NCBI RefSeq assembly: GCF_007970665.1
Contig: NZ_CP042430.1
Location: forward strand, 3,906,001 to 3,970,000
Direction of reading: 5' to 3'
Source of the DNA: Baekduia soli
GTDB taxonomy: Bacteria; Actinomycetota; Thermoleophilia; Solirubrobacterales; Solirubrobacteraceae
DNA: 64,000 bases
A program made the translations under genes and the position numbers. A model generated the notes under the pieces. That model had not been told where the DNA came from. It did not search any database and saw only the letters and a list, made by a program, of their open reading frames with translations. This document shows positions 8,209 through 15,834 of this stretch, piece by piece. Every line of letters begins with the position of its first letter. The stretch's first letter is position 1.

Positions 8209-9041
8209 ATGACCACTCTCGAACGCGAAGCAGTCGACGGCTACGAAGAGATCACGGAAGCGTCGGCGCCGGCTCTTGCCGTGTCCGCGACGGAGGTCCG
8301 CGACTGGCTCGCTGACCGTCTGGCCGACGGCGAGATGGGCGCGAGCGTCCTCGTCGAGTCGGCGGCTGCGGCCGGGATCAGCGAGTCGCAGCTGCGTCAT
8401 GCCCGGCAGCGGCTGGGCGTCGTGGTGTCGCAGCGCCAGCGGCAGTGGTGGTGGCGTCTGCCGGAGGTCGTCGACGAGTCGATCCCTCCGTCGGTCGCGC
8501 ATGCCCCGGCGCGCTACCGCCGCGATTGGCTGCCGGCCGGCACCGGCGTCGACTGGATCGAGGCGCTCCGGGTCCGTCACGTCGAGGCGGCCGACGCGTG
8601 GGCGTGGGCGTCGCACGAGCAGGCGGCGGTGACCGTCCTGCGGGGCCGAGCGGAGACCGCGTTCGCCGAGCAGGTCAAGGACGCGTTGCGCGCCGGCGAT
8701 GCCGCCCCGGCCCGTCCGGCCGATCTCGACCCGGTCGTGCTGGCCGGGCGCATGGTCGTGGCGCGCGAGGTCGTCGCGATGGTCGCCGACGCGCTCGGCA
8801 CGGTCATCGTCGATGCGCTGGGGAGCTTCGCCGCCGGCGCAGCGAGATCCCCGACGAGGCGCTGTCGCGGTTCAGCGACGCGCTGCGCGGCTCGCTGCAG
8901 GTGGGCCCGGGCGACCTGGCCCGCGAGCAGGCGATCCGGCTGCGGGCGCAGGCCGACGAGCTTGACCGGAGCGATCCGGCTGTCGTGGTCCTCGGCGACG
9001 AGGACGAGCAGGACCCCATCCCTACATCGGAGGAAGCATGA
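8209..9041 (+). CDS. wHTH-containing element protein, interrupted by a one-base deletion
   Basis: Reading starts at ATG 8209 (MTTLEREAVDGYEE). Residues about 25-90 (VRDWLADRLADGEMGAS ... ISESQLRHARQRLGV) resemble the C-terminal winged-helix segment of phage/plasmid replication ATPases. The rest is helical and unassigned. Good coding signal leaves this frame near 8825 and continues in the next frame as RRRRSEIPDEALSRF to the stop at 9041. Adding one G to GGGG at 8820-8823 joins both parts into a 277-residue protein. Its end overlaps the next gene by four bases. No canonical slippery heptamer is visible, so a sequencing or mutational deletion is more likely than programmed frameshifting. Confidence 0.6.
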
Positions 9042-9328
9042 CGTTGGACGCACAGATCACCGGCCGCGAGCGTGTCGTGTCCGGCTTGTTCATCGACTAC
9101 TGGACGGTCAGGCGTGATCCGGACGGCGTCGAGCAGAAGGTGCTCGCTCGGGCGTCGCGAGGCGACCTGATCGTGCTGTCGCCGGCCGAGGAGTCGCGGC
9201 TGGACGAACTCGGGATGCTCGGCGAGCGCGGGTGGACGGCCGAGGACGTCGAGGCGTCGATCGAGCGCACCCGTCTGGCGATGGTGGCGCAGAACCAGCG
9301 CGAGTCGCACCAGCGGAGCCTCGGCTGA
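9038..9328 (+). CDS. Small phage-like protein of unknown function
   Basis: A 96-residue protein (MTLDAQITGRERVVSGLFID) with a central segment VLARASRGDLIVLSPAEESRL and a terminal helix. Its ATG overlaps the upstream stop by four bases and its stop overlaps the next ATG, placing it in the tight rightward operon with the tail gene. I do not recognise the family. Confidence 0.65.
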   Translation: MTLDAQITGRERVVSGLFIDYWTVRRDPDGVEQKVLARASRGDLIVLSPAEESRLDELGMLGERGWTAEDVEASIERTRLAMVAQNQRESHQRSLG

Positions 9329-9741
9329 TGTCGCGGATCCCGAGCATCGCGGCGGCGGTAGCGGCCGGTGCGATCAAGCCGCGGTCGGTCGCCTACTTCG
9401 AGCGCGAGTACGCGCGGTCGCCGAAGGGCGTCGAGGAGCTGCTCGCCCGGGCGATGGAGCGCGTACGGACGGTCGAGGCGGCCGCACCGCGGCGTCGTGC
9501 GGATGTCCTGCTGGCGACGACGTCGTCGACTGAGGGTCCGAACGCGTTCGGGATGCCGAAGGTGTCGCCGGCGCCCGCACCGACCGCGCCCGGTGTCGTG
9601 ACACCGCTGCAGTCGGGGTCGGTGCTGTCGCTGGCCGAGCAGCGCGCCGAGTGGGCGTCGGGCGCCGCCCGGTCGCAGCGCTGCGGTCACGCCGTCGCAC
9701 CGTTCCGGCCCCGCGCCGATCTCACCGGAGGCGTCGCGTGA
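9328..9741 (+). CDS. Phage-like protein of unknown function
   Basis: A 137-residue protein beginning MSRIPSIAAAVAAGAIKPRS, with a helical middle (EELLARAMERVRTVEAAAP) and a Pro/Ala-rich second half. It overlaps both neighbours at start and stop (TGATG and GTGA). The position immediately before a collar-domain fibre suggests a structural or assembly role, but nothing in the sequence proves it. Confidence 0.6.
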   Translation: MSRIPSIAAAVAAGAIKPRSVAYFEREYARSPKGVEELLARAMERVRTVEAAAPRRRADVLLATTSSTEGPNAFGMPKVSPAPAPTAPGVVTPLQSGSVLSLAEQRAEWASGAARSQRCGHAVAPFRPRADLTGGVA

Positions 9742-11078
9742 CGCCGCGGCCAGCCGCGACCCGGTTCGCCGAGGACGTGTACGCCCGCCTCGGGCCGGTC
9801 GCCGAGGGCGACGAGGGTCGCGGCTGGCCGCTGCTGACCTACGTCGTGGCGTTGACGCAGCAGGTCGAGCGCGTCGCGATGCTCGTCTACGGCGACGGCG
9901 TGTCGCTGCCCTACCGCAACCTCGTCGACGTCGACACCGCAGCGGACGACGACCTCAACTTCGTTGGGATGTTGTCGGGGTCCAAGCGGCGCCGGCCGGG
10001 CGAGGACCCGGCCCGCCAGCGCGACCGCATCCGCAACGTCGAGGGGTTCAAGCGAGGGACGCCGGACTCGCTGATCGGCGCGGTCCGCGTATCGCTGCCC
10101 GACATCGCCACAGCGACCTACTCGACGGTCGAGAGCCGCTTCGCGAGCTACCTCGATGCGCAGGCCGGGTTCGGCACCTACGCGCAGGCCGAGGCGCAGA
10201 CGCAGCCGTCATCGCGCTACGTCGCGCTGCTGGAACGCGTCGACGGCGACGCCTACAAGCTGCGGATCGTCGTCAAGGCCAACGAGGTCTCCGATGCGCC
10301 GGCGCTGCTGGCCGCGGTGCTTCCGCTGAAACCGGCCGGGCTGCTGCTGGACCTGCAGGTCAATGCGTTCCTGTCGATCGACGAGCTCCGCGGGTCCATC
10401 GACGCTCTGACGGGCTCGATCGACGCGCTCGGGCGGGGGTCTGAGATGCCGTCCTACGCCACGACCGCGCGGCTGGCGCTGCGCAAGATCCTTGGCACCT
10501 CCAACGCCAGCGATCTCGACACCGGGATCGGCGCGGTCGCCGACGACGTCGAGGCCGCGCTCGCGCATCTCGTGCCGATCGGCGGGATGCTGCCGTGGGC
10601 CGGCGCCGGCGCGTCGCTGCCGTTCGGGTGGCTGTACTGCGACGGGCGCGCCGTGTCGCGCTCGACGTTCGCGGCGCTGTACGCGGTCATCGGCACCGCC
10701 TACGGCGTCGGTGACGGGTCGACGACGTTCAACGTCCCCGACGCCCGCGGACGGGTGCTCGTGATGGAAGACGCCGGCGCCGGCCGGCTGGCGACGGCGA
10801 ACACGCGCGGCGCGACCGGCGGCGCCGAGACCCACCAGCACCAGCACATCTCGCCGGTCGGTGCGCGCGCCGGGCTGCTGCGTGTCCTCGACCCGACGGA
10901 CGGCACGCTGGACTGGAACGGGTCGTCCTACTCGTTCCTCGACGCGCCGGGCGATACCGGCGTCGAGATCGGCGCTCCGTCGGGCAACTCGGCCGAGCGG
11001 CACGTTGTCACGAGCACGGCGGCGTCGACGCTGCAGCCGGGCCTCGTGATCGGTGCATGGATCCTGAGGTGCTCATGA
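9738..11078 (+). CDS. Tail-fibre / receptor-binding protein with phage tail collar domain
   Basis: The 446-residue protein starts at GTG 9738, overlapping the upstream stop (GTGA). Residues 1 to about 210 resemble a baseplate- or tail-attachment domain (AEDVYARLGPVAEGDEGRGW; RRRPGEDPARQRDRI). A short helical repeat follows (RGSIDALTGSIDALGRG). From about residue 285 there is a classic phage tail collar domain: LPFGWLYCDGRAVSRSTFAA, LYAVIGTAYGVGDGSTTFNV, PDARGRVLVMEDAG, with histidines in GGAETHQHQHIS typical of such fibres. It is the only clear virion gene in the element. It could be a remnant or a host-range cargo placed on helper-phage particles. Confidence 0.85.
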   Translation: MTPRPAATRFAEDVYARLGPVAEGDEGRGWPLLTYVVALTQQVERVAMLVYGDGVSLPYRNLVDVDTAADDDLNFVGMLSGSKRRRPGEDPARQRDRIRNVEGFKRGTPDSLIGAVRVSLPDIATATYSTVESRFASYLDAQAGFGTYAQAEAQTQPSSRYVALLERVDGDAYKLRIVVKANEVSDAPALLAAVLPLKPAGLLLDLQVNAFLSIDELRGSIDALTGSIDALGRGSEMPSYATTARLALRKILGTSNASDLDTGIGAVADDVEAALAHLVPIGGMLPWAGAGASLPFGWLYCDGRAVSRSTFAALYAVIGTAYGVGDGSTTFNVPDARGRVLVMEDAGAGRLATANTRGATGGAETHQHQHISPVGARAGLLRVLDPTDGTLDWNGSSYSFLDAPGDTGVEIGAPSGNSAERHVVTSTAASTLQPGLVIGAWILRCS

Positions 11079-11329
11079 CCGGGCTGCCCGCCGACCCGAC
11101 GACCCCGGGCGACTCGCTATGGGCCACCTACGAACTGCTGCGCCGCGGCGCCACGCAACGCGACGAGTTCACGGCGTCGCCGAAGATCATGGACGCACTC
11201 GACCCGCACGAGCTGCGCGCGATCCTCGGCGTCTACGTCGCTGCCGCCCGCCTCGGCTGGGCCGTCGGCGATCAGATGATGCGCGACATCGCCGACGGCG
11301 TCGACCGGGACCTCGGCATCACGCGATGA
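11075..11329 (+). CDS. Small element protein, possible fibre accessory
   Basis: An 84-residue protein starting MTGLPADPTTPGDSLWATYE at ATG 11075, overlapping the fibre stop (ATGA); an in-frame ATG at 11057 would add six residues. It is mostly helical (HELRAILGVYVAAARLGWAVGDQMMRD). The next gene resembles it weakly in layout (both end in an alanine/tryptophan helix), which may reflect an old duplication. Function unknown. Confidence 0.6.
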   Translation: MTGLPADPTTPGDSLWATYELLRRGATQRDEFTASPKIMDALDPHELRAILGVYVAAARLGWAVGDQMMRDIADGVDRDLGITR

Positions 11330-11604
11330 GCGACGCGCCCCGCGATCCATTCACGACCGCCGACACGAGCATGGCGATCCTGCGCTCCCTCAGACGCCGG
11401 GCCCGCGACGTCTACGACCCCAACGAGCCCCACGCACTACGTACCGCCATCGACGCACTCGACGACCGCGACGCACGATGGGCGCTGTACTGCTTCGCGA
11501 CCGCCGACGCCGCAGGCTGGCCCTACATCGAGAACACGCTGCGCATGCTCGACGCCAAGCACGACCGCGACGACGTCACTCGGGACGACCATGCTGTCGA
11601 GTGA
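11326..11604 (+). CDS. Small element protein
   Basis: A 92-residue protein beginning MSDAPRDPFTTADTSMAILR with an ATGA overlap to the upstream gene. Central helix ALRTAIDALDDRDARWALYC is followed by FATADAAGWPYIENTLRMLD. Function unknown; last gene of the overlapping chain that begins at 8209. Confidence 0.6.
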   Translation: MSDAPRDPFTTADTSMAILRSLRRRARDVYDPNEPHALRTAIDALDDRDARWALYCFATADAAGWPYIENTLRMLDAKHDRDDVTRDDHAVE

Positions 11605-11679
11605 AATCGCGGCGGTGGGTGCGAGAGCGTGTCGTCGGTGCGGGTGTCGTCGGGGGCTGTCGTGACGCGACGCGCACCT

Positions 11680-12330
11680 ATGAGCGACGACGAGCGGCGT
11701 CGGCGTGCTCGGGAGGCGAAGCAGCGGGAGCGGGAGCGCAAGGCGTCAGGTGCTCCTCCTGCGTTGTGCGGGGCGTCGAAGCGTGGTGGGGGCGGTGGGA
11801 CGTGTCGTTTGCCGGCGGGGCATGGGACGCCGCATCCGGGTCGGGGGCGGTGTCGTCGTCATGCGGGGAACACGCCGGCGTCGATTGCGAAGGCTGCTCG
11901 GGAGGAGGCGCTCGCGGAGGCGCGGGCGGTCATGCCGGATGCTGTGCACGAGCTTGATCCGGGCCGTGTCGTTGTCTTGGCGGCGTCGATGGCTGCTGAT
12001 CGGCTGGCGCGGTTCCGCGAGACGTATAGCGCCGGTTTGGCGGAGGGCCGGATCGATCTGTTGCGGGTCGAGGGCGAGATGCTCGATCGTGCTTCGCGGC
12101 TTGGGCGGACGGCGGTGAGCGAGGACTTCGAGGCGCGTAAGCGGGCGACGGTGGACTACGCGATCGACCGGATCGTCGGGGCTGCGGAGGAGGCGATCGC
12201 TGCGGTCGGTCTCGACGTGGCGCAGCGCATGGTCTTCGCTCGGGTGTTCAGCGAGCGGCTCGCGACGTTCGAGCACGGCGGCCGGCGTCCGGATGATGTC
12301 GAGCAGGTCGAGGTGCTCGACGCGGCGTGA
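11680..12330 (+). CDS. Zinc-motif phage protein resembling small terminase subunits
   Basis: The 216-residue protein begins MSDDERRRRAREAKQR, with GTG 11662 or ATG 11629 as upstream alternatives. After a basic N terminus it has a Cys/His cluster LCGASKRGGGGGTCRLPAGH ... GRGRCRRHAG, the GT.H.G.G.C..H type found in many actinophage proteins that sit at the terminase locus. A helical C-terminal half follows (DRASRLGRTAVSEDFEARKR; IAAVGLDVAQRMVFARVFSE), consistent with an oligomeric DNA-binding subunit. No large terminase gene is present. In satellites a lone terS redirects the helper's packaging motor; that role here is hypothesis. Confidence 0.55.
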   Translation: MSDDERRRRAREAKQRERERKASGAPPALCGASKRGGGGGTCRLPAGHGTPHPGRGRCRRHAGNTPASIAKAAREEALAEARAVMPDAVHELDPGRVVVLAASMAADRLARFRETYSAGLAEGRIDLLRVEGEMLDRASRLGRTAVSEDFEARKRATVDYAIDRIVGAAEEAIAAVGLDVAQRMVFARVFSERLATFEHGGRRPDDVEQVEVLDAA

Positions 12331-12632
12331 ACGATCTTCCCGCCGCCTGTGTCGCTGTCTCCTCCGGTCGGGGTGGCGCGGGCACTCGGCGGGCGGGCGA
12401 AGGGCTGGGCCGGGCGTGTCTACGGCGCCCGGCCCACGCATGGCTCTTCGCGGGCTCTGGGCGGTTCGGTCCTCATACCGGCAGGGGATCGGCCGCCCGG
12501 ACGCCCACGCGGCCCTGAGCGGGCTCTGAGCGGGCACCCGGCGCGCCCGGTGAGCACGAGGGCGTCTCCACGGGCTGCAGGCGCAGGGATTGACGGGCTC
12601 TGACCGCTCGCGCACATCGCGTGCGCTCGCGC
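12331..12632. other. Convergent intergenic region inside the element
   Basis: No coding signal. It lies between the ends of convergent genes and contains GC-rich inverted segments, including GCGCAC / GTGCGC around 12605-12630, which could terminate either transcript. Confidence 0.35.
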
Positions 12633-13412
12633 TCAATCGTCGGGGTGCGGCTGCAGAACGGGCATAGCGTCGGCCGGCGGCGGCACGAGATCCGGTGACG
12701 CCGGCGGATCGGACGAGGCGTCCATCCGCGCGCCGACGCGAGCGGCCGCGACGCTCTCGAAGTCCCTCACGTAGCCGTCGAAGCCCTTGAACGCCTCGTT
12801 CAGGCTCTGCACCCGCGACCACCCACGATTCAACTCATCGTCTAGTCCCGACATCTCGATGCTGCGCATGAACACGAGCAGCCACCGATTCGCCTCCGCG
12901 AATGTCAACGCCAGCCGATCGCCAGGGCCGAGACGGACCGCTAGTCGGGCGGCCATCGCATCGAGGTCGCGGCCGGCCTCCCACGCTTGCCGAATGAGGC
13001 GTGCGGCCTTCAGGCCCACGGACGCGCCGAGTTGGGTGTGCTTCTGGCGCGCGGCGGACGCGGCGTACTTCGCGACGTGCAGTGCGACCGCGGCCTCGTC
13101 GAGCAGGTCTCGGAGGTCGTCGACGTCGGCTAGCTCTCGCGCGTGGGCGAGCCCCGCGGCGTGGCGTTCGCGCTCGGCCTCCAGTTGCGCGGTCAGTGCC
13201 TCGCGCTGCGCTGTGATCTGGCGGCCCTGGCGACGGTCGGCTGAGATCCATGCCATGCCGGCGACGAGCAGCGCGGCGAAGAACGGCAGCAGCGATCCGG
13301 CGTGATCGGTGAGGACGGCGCCGGCGCCGGCGGCTGCAGCGAGGAGGACGAACGCTGCGCCTTCCTTGGGCGTGACGGTGCTGGGGTCGTCGTGCGGCTC
13401 GGTGGGGTGCAC
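12633..13412 (-). CDS. Membrane-anchored coiled-coil protein of the element
   Basis: Read from GTG 13412 the protein has 259 residues. Residues about 20-55 form a transmembrane hairpin (GAAFVLLAAAAGAGAVLTDH, then LLPFFAALLVAGMAWIS). It continues into a long helix rich in Glu/Arg/Ala (EALTAQLEAERERHAAGLAH) and a helical C-terminal domain with HTQLGASVGLKAARLIRQAW. The tail is Pro/Asp-rich. The open frame extends upstream but there overlaps the upstream gene in a non-coding-looking frame. A membrane-anchored cytoplasmic coiled coil could be an exclusion or lysis-inhibition protein, but no family is recognised. Confidence 0.6.
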   Translation of the reverse strand: MHPTEPHDDPSTVTPKEGAAFVLLAAAAGAGAVLTDHAGSLLPFFAALLVAGMAWISADRRQGRQITAQREALTAQLEAERERHAAGLAHARELADVDDLRDLLDEAAVALHVAKYAASAARQKHTQLGASVGLKAARLIRQAWEAGRDLDAMAARLAVRLGPGDRLALTFAEANRWLLVFMRSIEMSGLDDELNRGWSRVQSLNEAFKGFDGYVRDFESVAAARVGARMDASSDPPASPDLVPPPADAMPVLQPHPDD

Positions 13413-13419
13413 GCTCGGC

Positions 13420-13662
13420 TCAGAGGTCGAGGACGGCTTGCAGGGCGCTCTCGAACTCGGCGGGCTCGATGTGCGCTTCGAGGTGTGTGAGGCGCTCGGC
13501 GACGTAGGCGCGGACGTCTTGGCCGGTGAGCGCGAGGTAGTGGGCGCTGGCGACTCGGACCTGGCCGAGGGCTTGGCCGTTGCGGGTGACGGCGAAGTCG
13601 AGTGCAGTGCTGTCGGGGACACGGCCGAGCGGCTCGATGTCGTCGGGCGTGAATCCGGGCAT
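13420..13662 (-). CDS. Small element protein, leftward operon leader gene
   Basis: An 80-residue acidic protein beginning MPGFTPDDIEPLGRVPDSTA, with VRVASAHYLALTGQDVRAYV and a terminal helix. It precedes the membrane coiled-coil gene by seven bases. A TAGCGT box six bases upstream of ATG indicates a leaderless transcript diverging from the replication operon. Leftward expression next to a rightward replication operon is where satellites often keep a regulator, but no HTH is visible. Confidence 0.6.
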   Translation of the reverse strand: MPGFTPDDIEPLGRVPDSTALDFAVTRNGQALGQVRVASAHYLALTGQDVRAYVAERLTHLEAHIEPAEFESALQAVLDL

Positions 13663-13938
13663 GCGACCACGCTAGACCGCTGACCGGATGGGCGTGTATA
13701 GCGGTCGGGTGGGCGCTGGCGGGGCCGGGTGCCCGTTACGGCGGGGGCGTCGGTCGTTCAGGTGCTGCTGTCGCTGGGCGGAATTGTCATCTGAGCGCAC
13801 GTTCGGGTGGCGTGCGATCAGCGGGAGACCGGGCGCGCGTCGGGGTCGTCGGCGCTCGTGTTCGGTGATGACGGCTGATCGCAGCGAATCGCATTGCCTG
13901 CGCGGGTTGCGGACCTCCGCGGTCGTCCGGCAGGTGCG

Positions 13939-13944
13939 TAGACT
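13939..13944 (+). promoter_or_regulatory. Candidate promoter of the replication operon
   Basis: TAGACT fits the local TAnnnT -10 pattern and lies about 190 bases before the first operon gene. It would give a long leader that includes the hairpin at 13989-14028. No convincing -35 box is seen. Confidence 0.35.
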
Positions 13945-13988
13945 GGCGGTAGGTCGTGGTGCTGCCCGACCCCTTCGGTTGTTGTACG

Positions 13989-14028
13989 CGGGCCCGCTGG
14001 CGTCTTCCTTTCGCCGCCAGCGGGCCCG
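13989..14028 (+). terminator. Strong hairpin in the leader of the replication operon
   Basis: Perfect 14-bp arms CGGGCCCGCTGGCG and CGCCAGCGGGCCCG enclose a 12-base pyrimidine-rich loop. It is followed by TCTCG and no T-run. Lying between the candidate promoter and the first gene, it could be an attenuator, a structured RNA or an operator. Confidence 0.45.
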
Positions 14029-14133
14029 TCTCGCGTCTGGGCTCGGCGGTGACTCTCCGACGTCCGTCGGGGGCGCTGTCATCGTTCTGCGTGCCGGGCA
14101 GCCGCTCGGCGCGAGAACCGAAGAGAGGGCTAC

Positions 14134-14565
14134 ATGAGTGACCTGATCGGGCGCTACGCGTCCGACATCGAAGCCGAGGTGTTGGCGGTCGCACGAGCCG
14201 ACCACGCCAGCGGCGTACGGACCGCGCTGCTTGACGCGTTGTACGAGCGGCTCGCAGTGGCCGAGGGCACGGAGTGGGAGCGCCTGGCGGCCGTCGTGGA
14301 CCTCGCCGAGTCGCTGATCGCGGCGGGCCCGTCGTCGACGCCGGTGCCGCGGCCTCTGAGGCGTGTTCAGTGCTCGCGGGCTCTGCGGCGCTTCGAGCGT
14401 CAGATGCGCGCCCCACAGCAGGTCAGGTGCGGAGCGCGTCGGCGTGGTGCTGGACGGCCCGCCGGGCGCCGCTGCGGCGCTTCGTCGAGCACGGCCAGCG
14501 CTGACCCCGGCGACGGCGGAGAACCAGCGCCAGCCGCTGCCGGCACGGATCGGTGGGCGGCATGA
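14134..14565 (+). CDS. First gene of the element's replication operon, frame uncertain in its second half
   Basis: The first 70 residues (MSDLIGRYASDIEAEVLAVA ... WERLAAVVDLAESLIAAG) look genuinely coding and helical, and a GAGAGG ribosome-binding site precedes ATG 14134. In this frame the remainder is Arg/Pro-rich and looks like a shadow frame. One extra base in GGGCCC near 14329-14334 would switch to a better-looking frame (VVDAGAAASEACSVLAGSAA) ending at 14504. Against that, the unshifted stop overlaps the next ATG (ATGA). Both versions are possible. Function unknown. Confidence 0.5.
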   Translation: MSDLIGRYASDIEAEVLAVARADHASGVRTALLDALYERLAVAEGTEWERLAAVVDLAESLIAAGPSSTPVPRPLRRVQCSRALRRFERQMRAPQQVRCGARRRGAGRPAGRRCGASSSTASADPGDGGEPAPAAAGTDRWAA

Positions 14566-15500
14566 GCGCCCGGGCGATCAAGACGTGCGACGAGATCCCC
14601 GAGGGCGCGTGGGGCGTCAGGCACCGGCCGTGCGGTGAGCGCTGGCCGGCGTCGGTGTTCGACGACGACAGCAGCCCGACCGATCCGCCGTGGGACGGGT
14701 CCGGGGCGCTGCGGTGCCCGAGTTGCGAGAGCCGCGGCGTCGTTGGCTATGGCGGGTTCGTCGTCGTCGCTCGTGGGAGCCTGCCCGCGGCTCTTGACCG
14801 GTCCTACTCGCAGGTGCCCGATGCGCTGTGGGACCACGGCGCCGCGCTCGGCCTGACCGCGAACGAGCGGGACCTCGCGCTCCTGCTGTGGCGGTTCCAG
14901 CGCGGCAAGCCGTTCGCCTACCCGGCGATCGAGACGCTCGTCGAGCGCACCGGGCTCAGCGACTCGACGGTGCGCAGGACTGCGAAGGCGCTCGAAGCGC
15001 GGTGTCTGCTGACGGTGCGGCGAGGCGTTCACCGTGACGGTCAGCGACTGGCGAACGAGTACGACGTCGGGCCGCTGTGGGACGCGCTGGCCGCCGTCGT
15101 CGAGGGTCGCGATGTTCCGACCTGTCGGTCAGAGCGACCGGTAGCTACCGGTCACAGTGACCGCCAGCTAGCGGTCACAGAGACCGCCCAAGTAGAGCCA
15201 GAGCAAGTACAGCCAGAGCAAGTAGAGCTTCCTGCGGAAGGTCGGGCAGAGCCCGACACGCTGCACGATCTCGTCGAGAGCGAGGTCGAGCCGTACTCGC
15301 CTCCGTTCGTCGTCGCCGCCCCGATCTACCGGCGCTATCGGCGTCGGCCTCGCAAGTTGCCGGCGCGCTACGTGCCGCCTCGACGCAGAGCCACAGCCGA
15401 CGGCCCGCACGCCGACGTCGTGCTGTCGCCTGCGGCTCAGGTGCAGATGGACGGGATCATGCTGCGGCGCAAGATCGCGGCCGAGAGGCGGTCGGCATGA
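14562..15500 (+). CDS. Replication-initiator-like protein with winged HTH
   Basis: A 312-residue protein from ATG 14562 (MSARAIKTCDEIPEGAWGVR). An N-terminal CPSC-type zinc-ribbon-like segment is followed by a winged helix-turn-helix (about 85-165: LTANERDLALLLWRFQRGK, ETLVERTGLSDSTVRRTAKA, LEARCLLTVRRG) like the helix-turn-helix domains of phage replication proteins (lambda O / DnaD type). A linker rich in VEPEQVQPEQ and a basic tail (RRYRRRPRKLPARYVPPRRR) follow. The linker-coding DNA carries tandem 23-bp repeats, as in lambdoid O genes where the origin lies within the gene. No primase or helicase motifs are seen, so it would load host machinery. Confidence 0.65.
   Translation: MSARAIKTCDEIPEGAWGVRHRPCGERWPASVFDDDSSPTDPPWDGSGALRCPSCESRGVVGYGGFVVVARGSLPAALDRSYSQVPDALWDHGAALGLTANERDLALLLWRFQRGKPFAYPAIETLVERTGLSDSTVRRTAKALEARCLLTVRRGVHRDGQRLANEYDVGPLWDALAAVVEGRDVPTCRSERPVATGHSDRQLAVTETAQVEPEQVQPEQVELPAEGRAEPDTLHDLVESEVEPYSPPFVVAAPIYRRYRRRPRKLPARYVPPRRRATADGPHADVVLSPAAQVQMDGIMLRRKIAAERRSA
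15119..15188 (+). repeat. Iteron-like tandem repeats, candidate replication origin
   Basis: Two full 23-bp units (15136-15158 and 15159-15181) share GACCGnnAGCTAnCGGTCACAG, flanked by a 17-bp shortened unit (15119-15135) and a 7-bp partial copy (15182-15188). Each unit contains an inverted repeat; the first includes a perfect 16-bp palindrome ACCGGTAGCTACCGGT. The 23-bp period is not a multiple of three, so the repeat cannot come from a repeated peptide and is probably kept as DNA-binding sites. Confidence 0.65.
15189..15227 (+). repeat. 15-bp direct repeats in an AT-richer patch next to the iterons
   Basis: CAAGTAGAGCCAGAG, CAAGTACAGCCAGAG and a partial third copy run in tandem. The patch is near 50 % GC in a roughly 70 % GC gene, so it could be the duplex-unwinding element of an origin. 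Because 15 is a multiple of three, it also encodes a VEPEQ/VQPEQ peptide repeat, and protein-level selection cannot be excluded. Confidence 0.5.
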
Positions 15501-15673
15501 GCGCGCGGCGGCTGGACCCGCTGCGTCGCGGGACCCCCGCGGTCGCTCGCGGCGGTGGCCGTGACTGGCCGTGCCCGTATGAGCGGCATCGCCCGACGGA
15601 TTGGTCGCTGACGGCGACGTCGGTCGTGGTCTGCGGTGTCTGCCACCCCCGGGTGATCGGGGCGGGGCGATGA
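15497..15673 (+). CDS. Short zinc-finger-like protein (58 residues)
   Basis: A short gene running from ATG 15497, overlapping the initiator stop by four bases, to a TGA that overlaps the next ATG. It encodes a 58-residue protein starting MSARRLDPLRRG with DWPCPYERHRP and a later CGVCHPR, i.e. C..H and C..CH pairs that could bind zinc. The double four-base overlap is the main evidence that it is real. Function unknown. Confidence 0.6.
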   Translation: MSARRLDPLRRGTPAVARGGGRDWPCPYERHRPTDWSLTATSVVVCGVCHPRVIGAGR

Positions 15674-15834
15674 GCGCCCGTCTGGCCGCTCTCGCGTCGC
15701 TACTGGCGGCCGTCGTCCTGCTGGGGCTGCTGGCGGCCGGCGCGGGCTCGTCGGTCACGGCAGCGGGCGTCCTGGCGGTCGTCGCTGTCGTGGTCGTCGT
15801 CGAGGCCGTGTCGCTCGTGGGGCGTCGGCGATGA
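15670..15834 (+). CDS. Two-span mini membrane protein
   Basis: Read from ATG 15670 it has 54 residues and is almost entirely two transmembrane helices (LAALASLLAAVVLLGLLAAG and AAGVLAVVAVVVVVEAVSL) with an RRR end. It overlaps both neighbours by four bases. Such proteins in phages can be holin- or exclusion-like, but position between replication and excision genes gives no clear role. Confidence 0.6.
   Translation: MSARLAALASLLAAVVLLGLLAAGAGSSVTAAGVLAVVAVVVVVEAVSLVGRRR

Larger units (their letters stand above)
13663..14133. promoter_or_regulatory. Divergent control region of the element
   Basis: A 470-bp stretch separates the leftward pair from the rightward replication operon and has no convincing gene. 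It contains the leaderless -10 box for the leftward gene (TAGCGT on the minus strand, 13669-13674), a rightward -10 candidate TAGACT at 13939-13944, and a strong hairpin in the presumed leader at 13989-14028. The size and position suit the main switch region. Confidence 0.5.

Noticed and set aside
8209-9117. Programmed -1 frameshift in the first island gene, as in phage tail chaperones
   Set aside because: No slippery heptamer or downstream structure at the frame switch, the protein does not resemble a tail chaperone, and the same one-base G/C-run loss recurs in unrelated genes.
13438-13670. N-terminal extension of the membrane coiled-coil gene
   Set aside because: The extension is Ser/Pro/Thr-rich and overlaps the well-formed 80-residue gene in another frame; GTG 13412 just after that gene's stop is a better start.
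15119-15227. CRISPR array
   Set aside because: Repeats are directly adjacent with no spacers, lie inside a coding region, and no cas genes are nearby.
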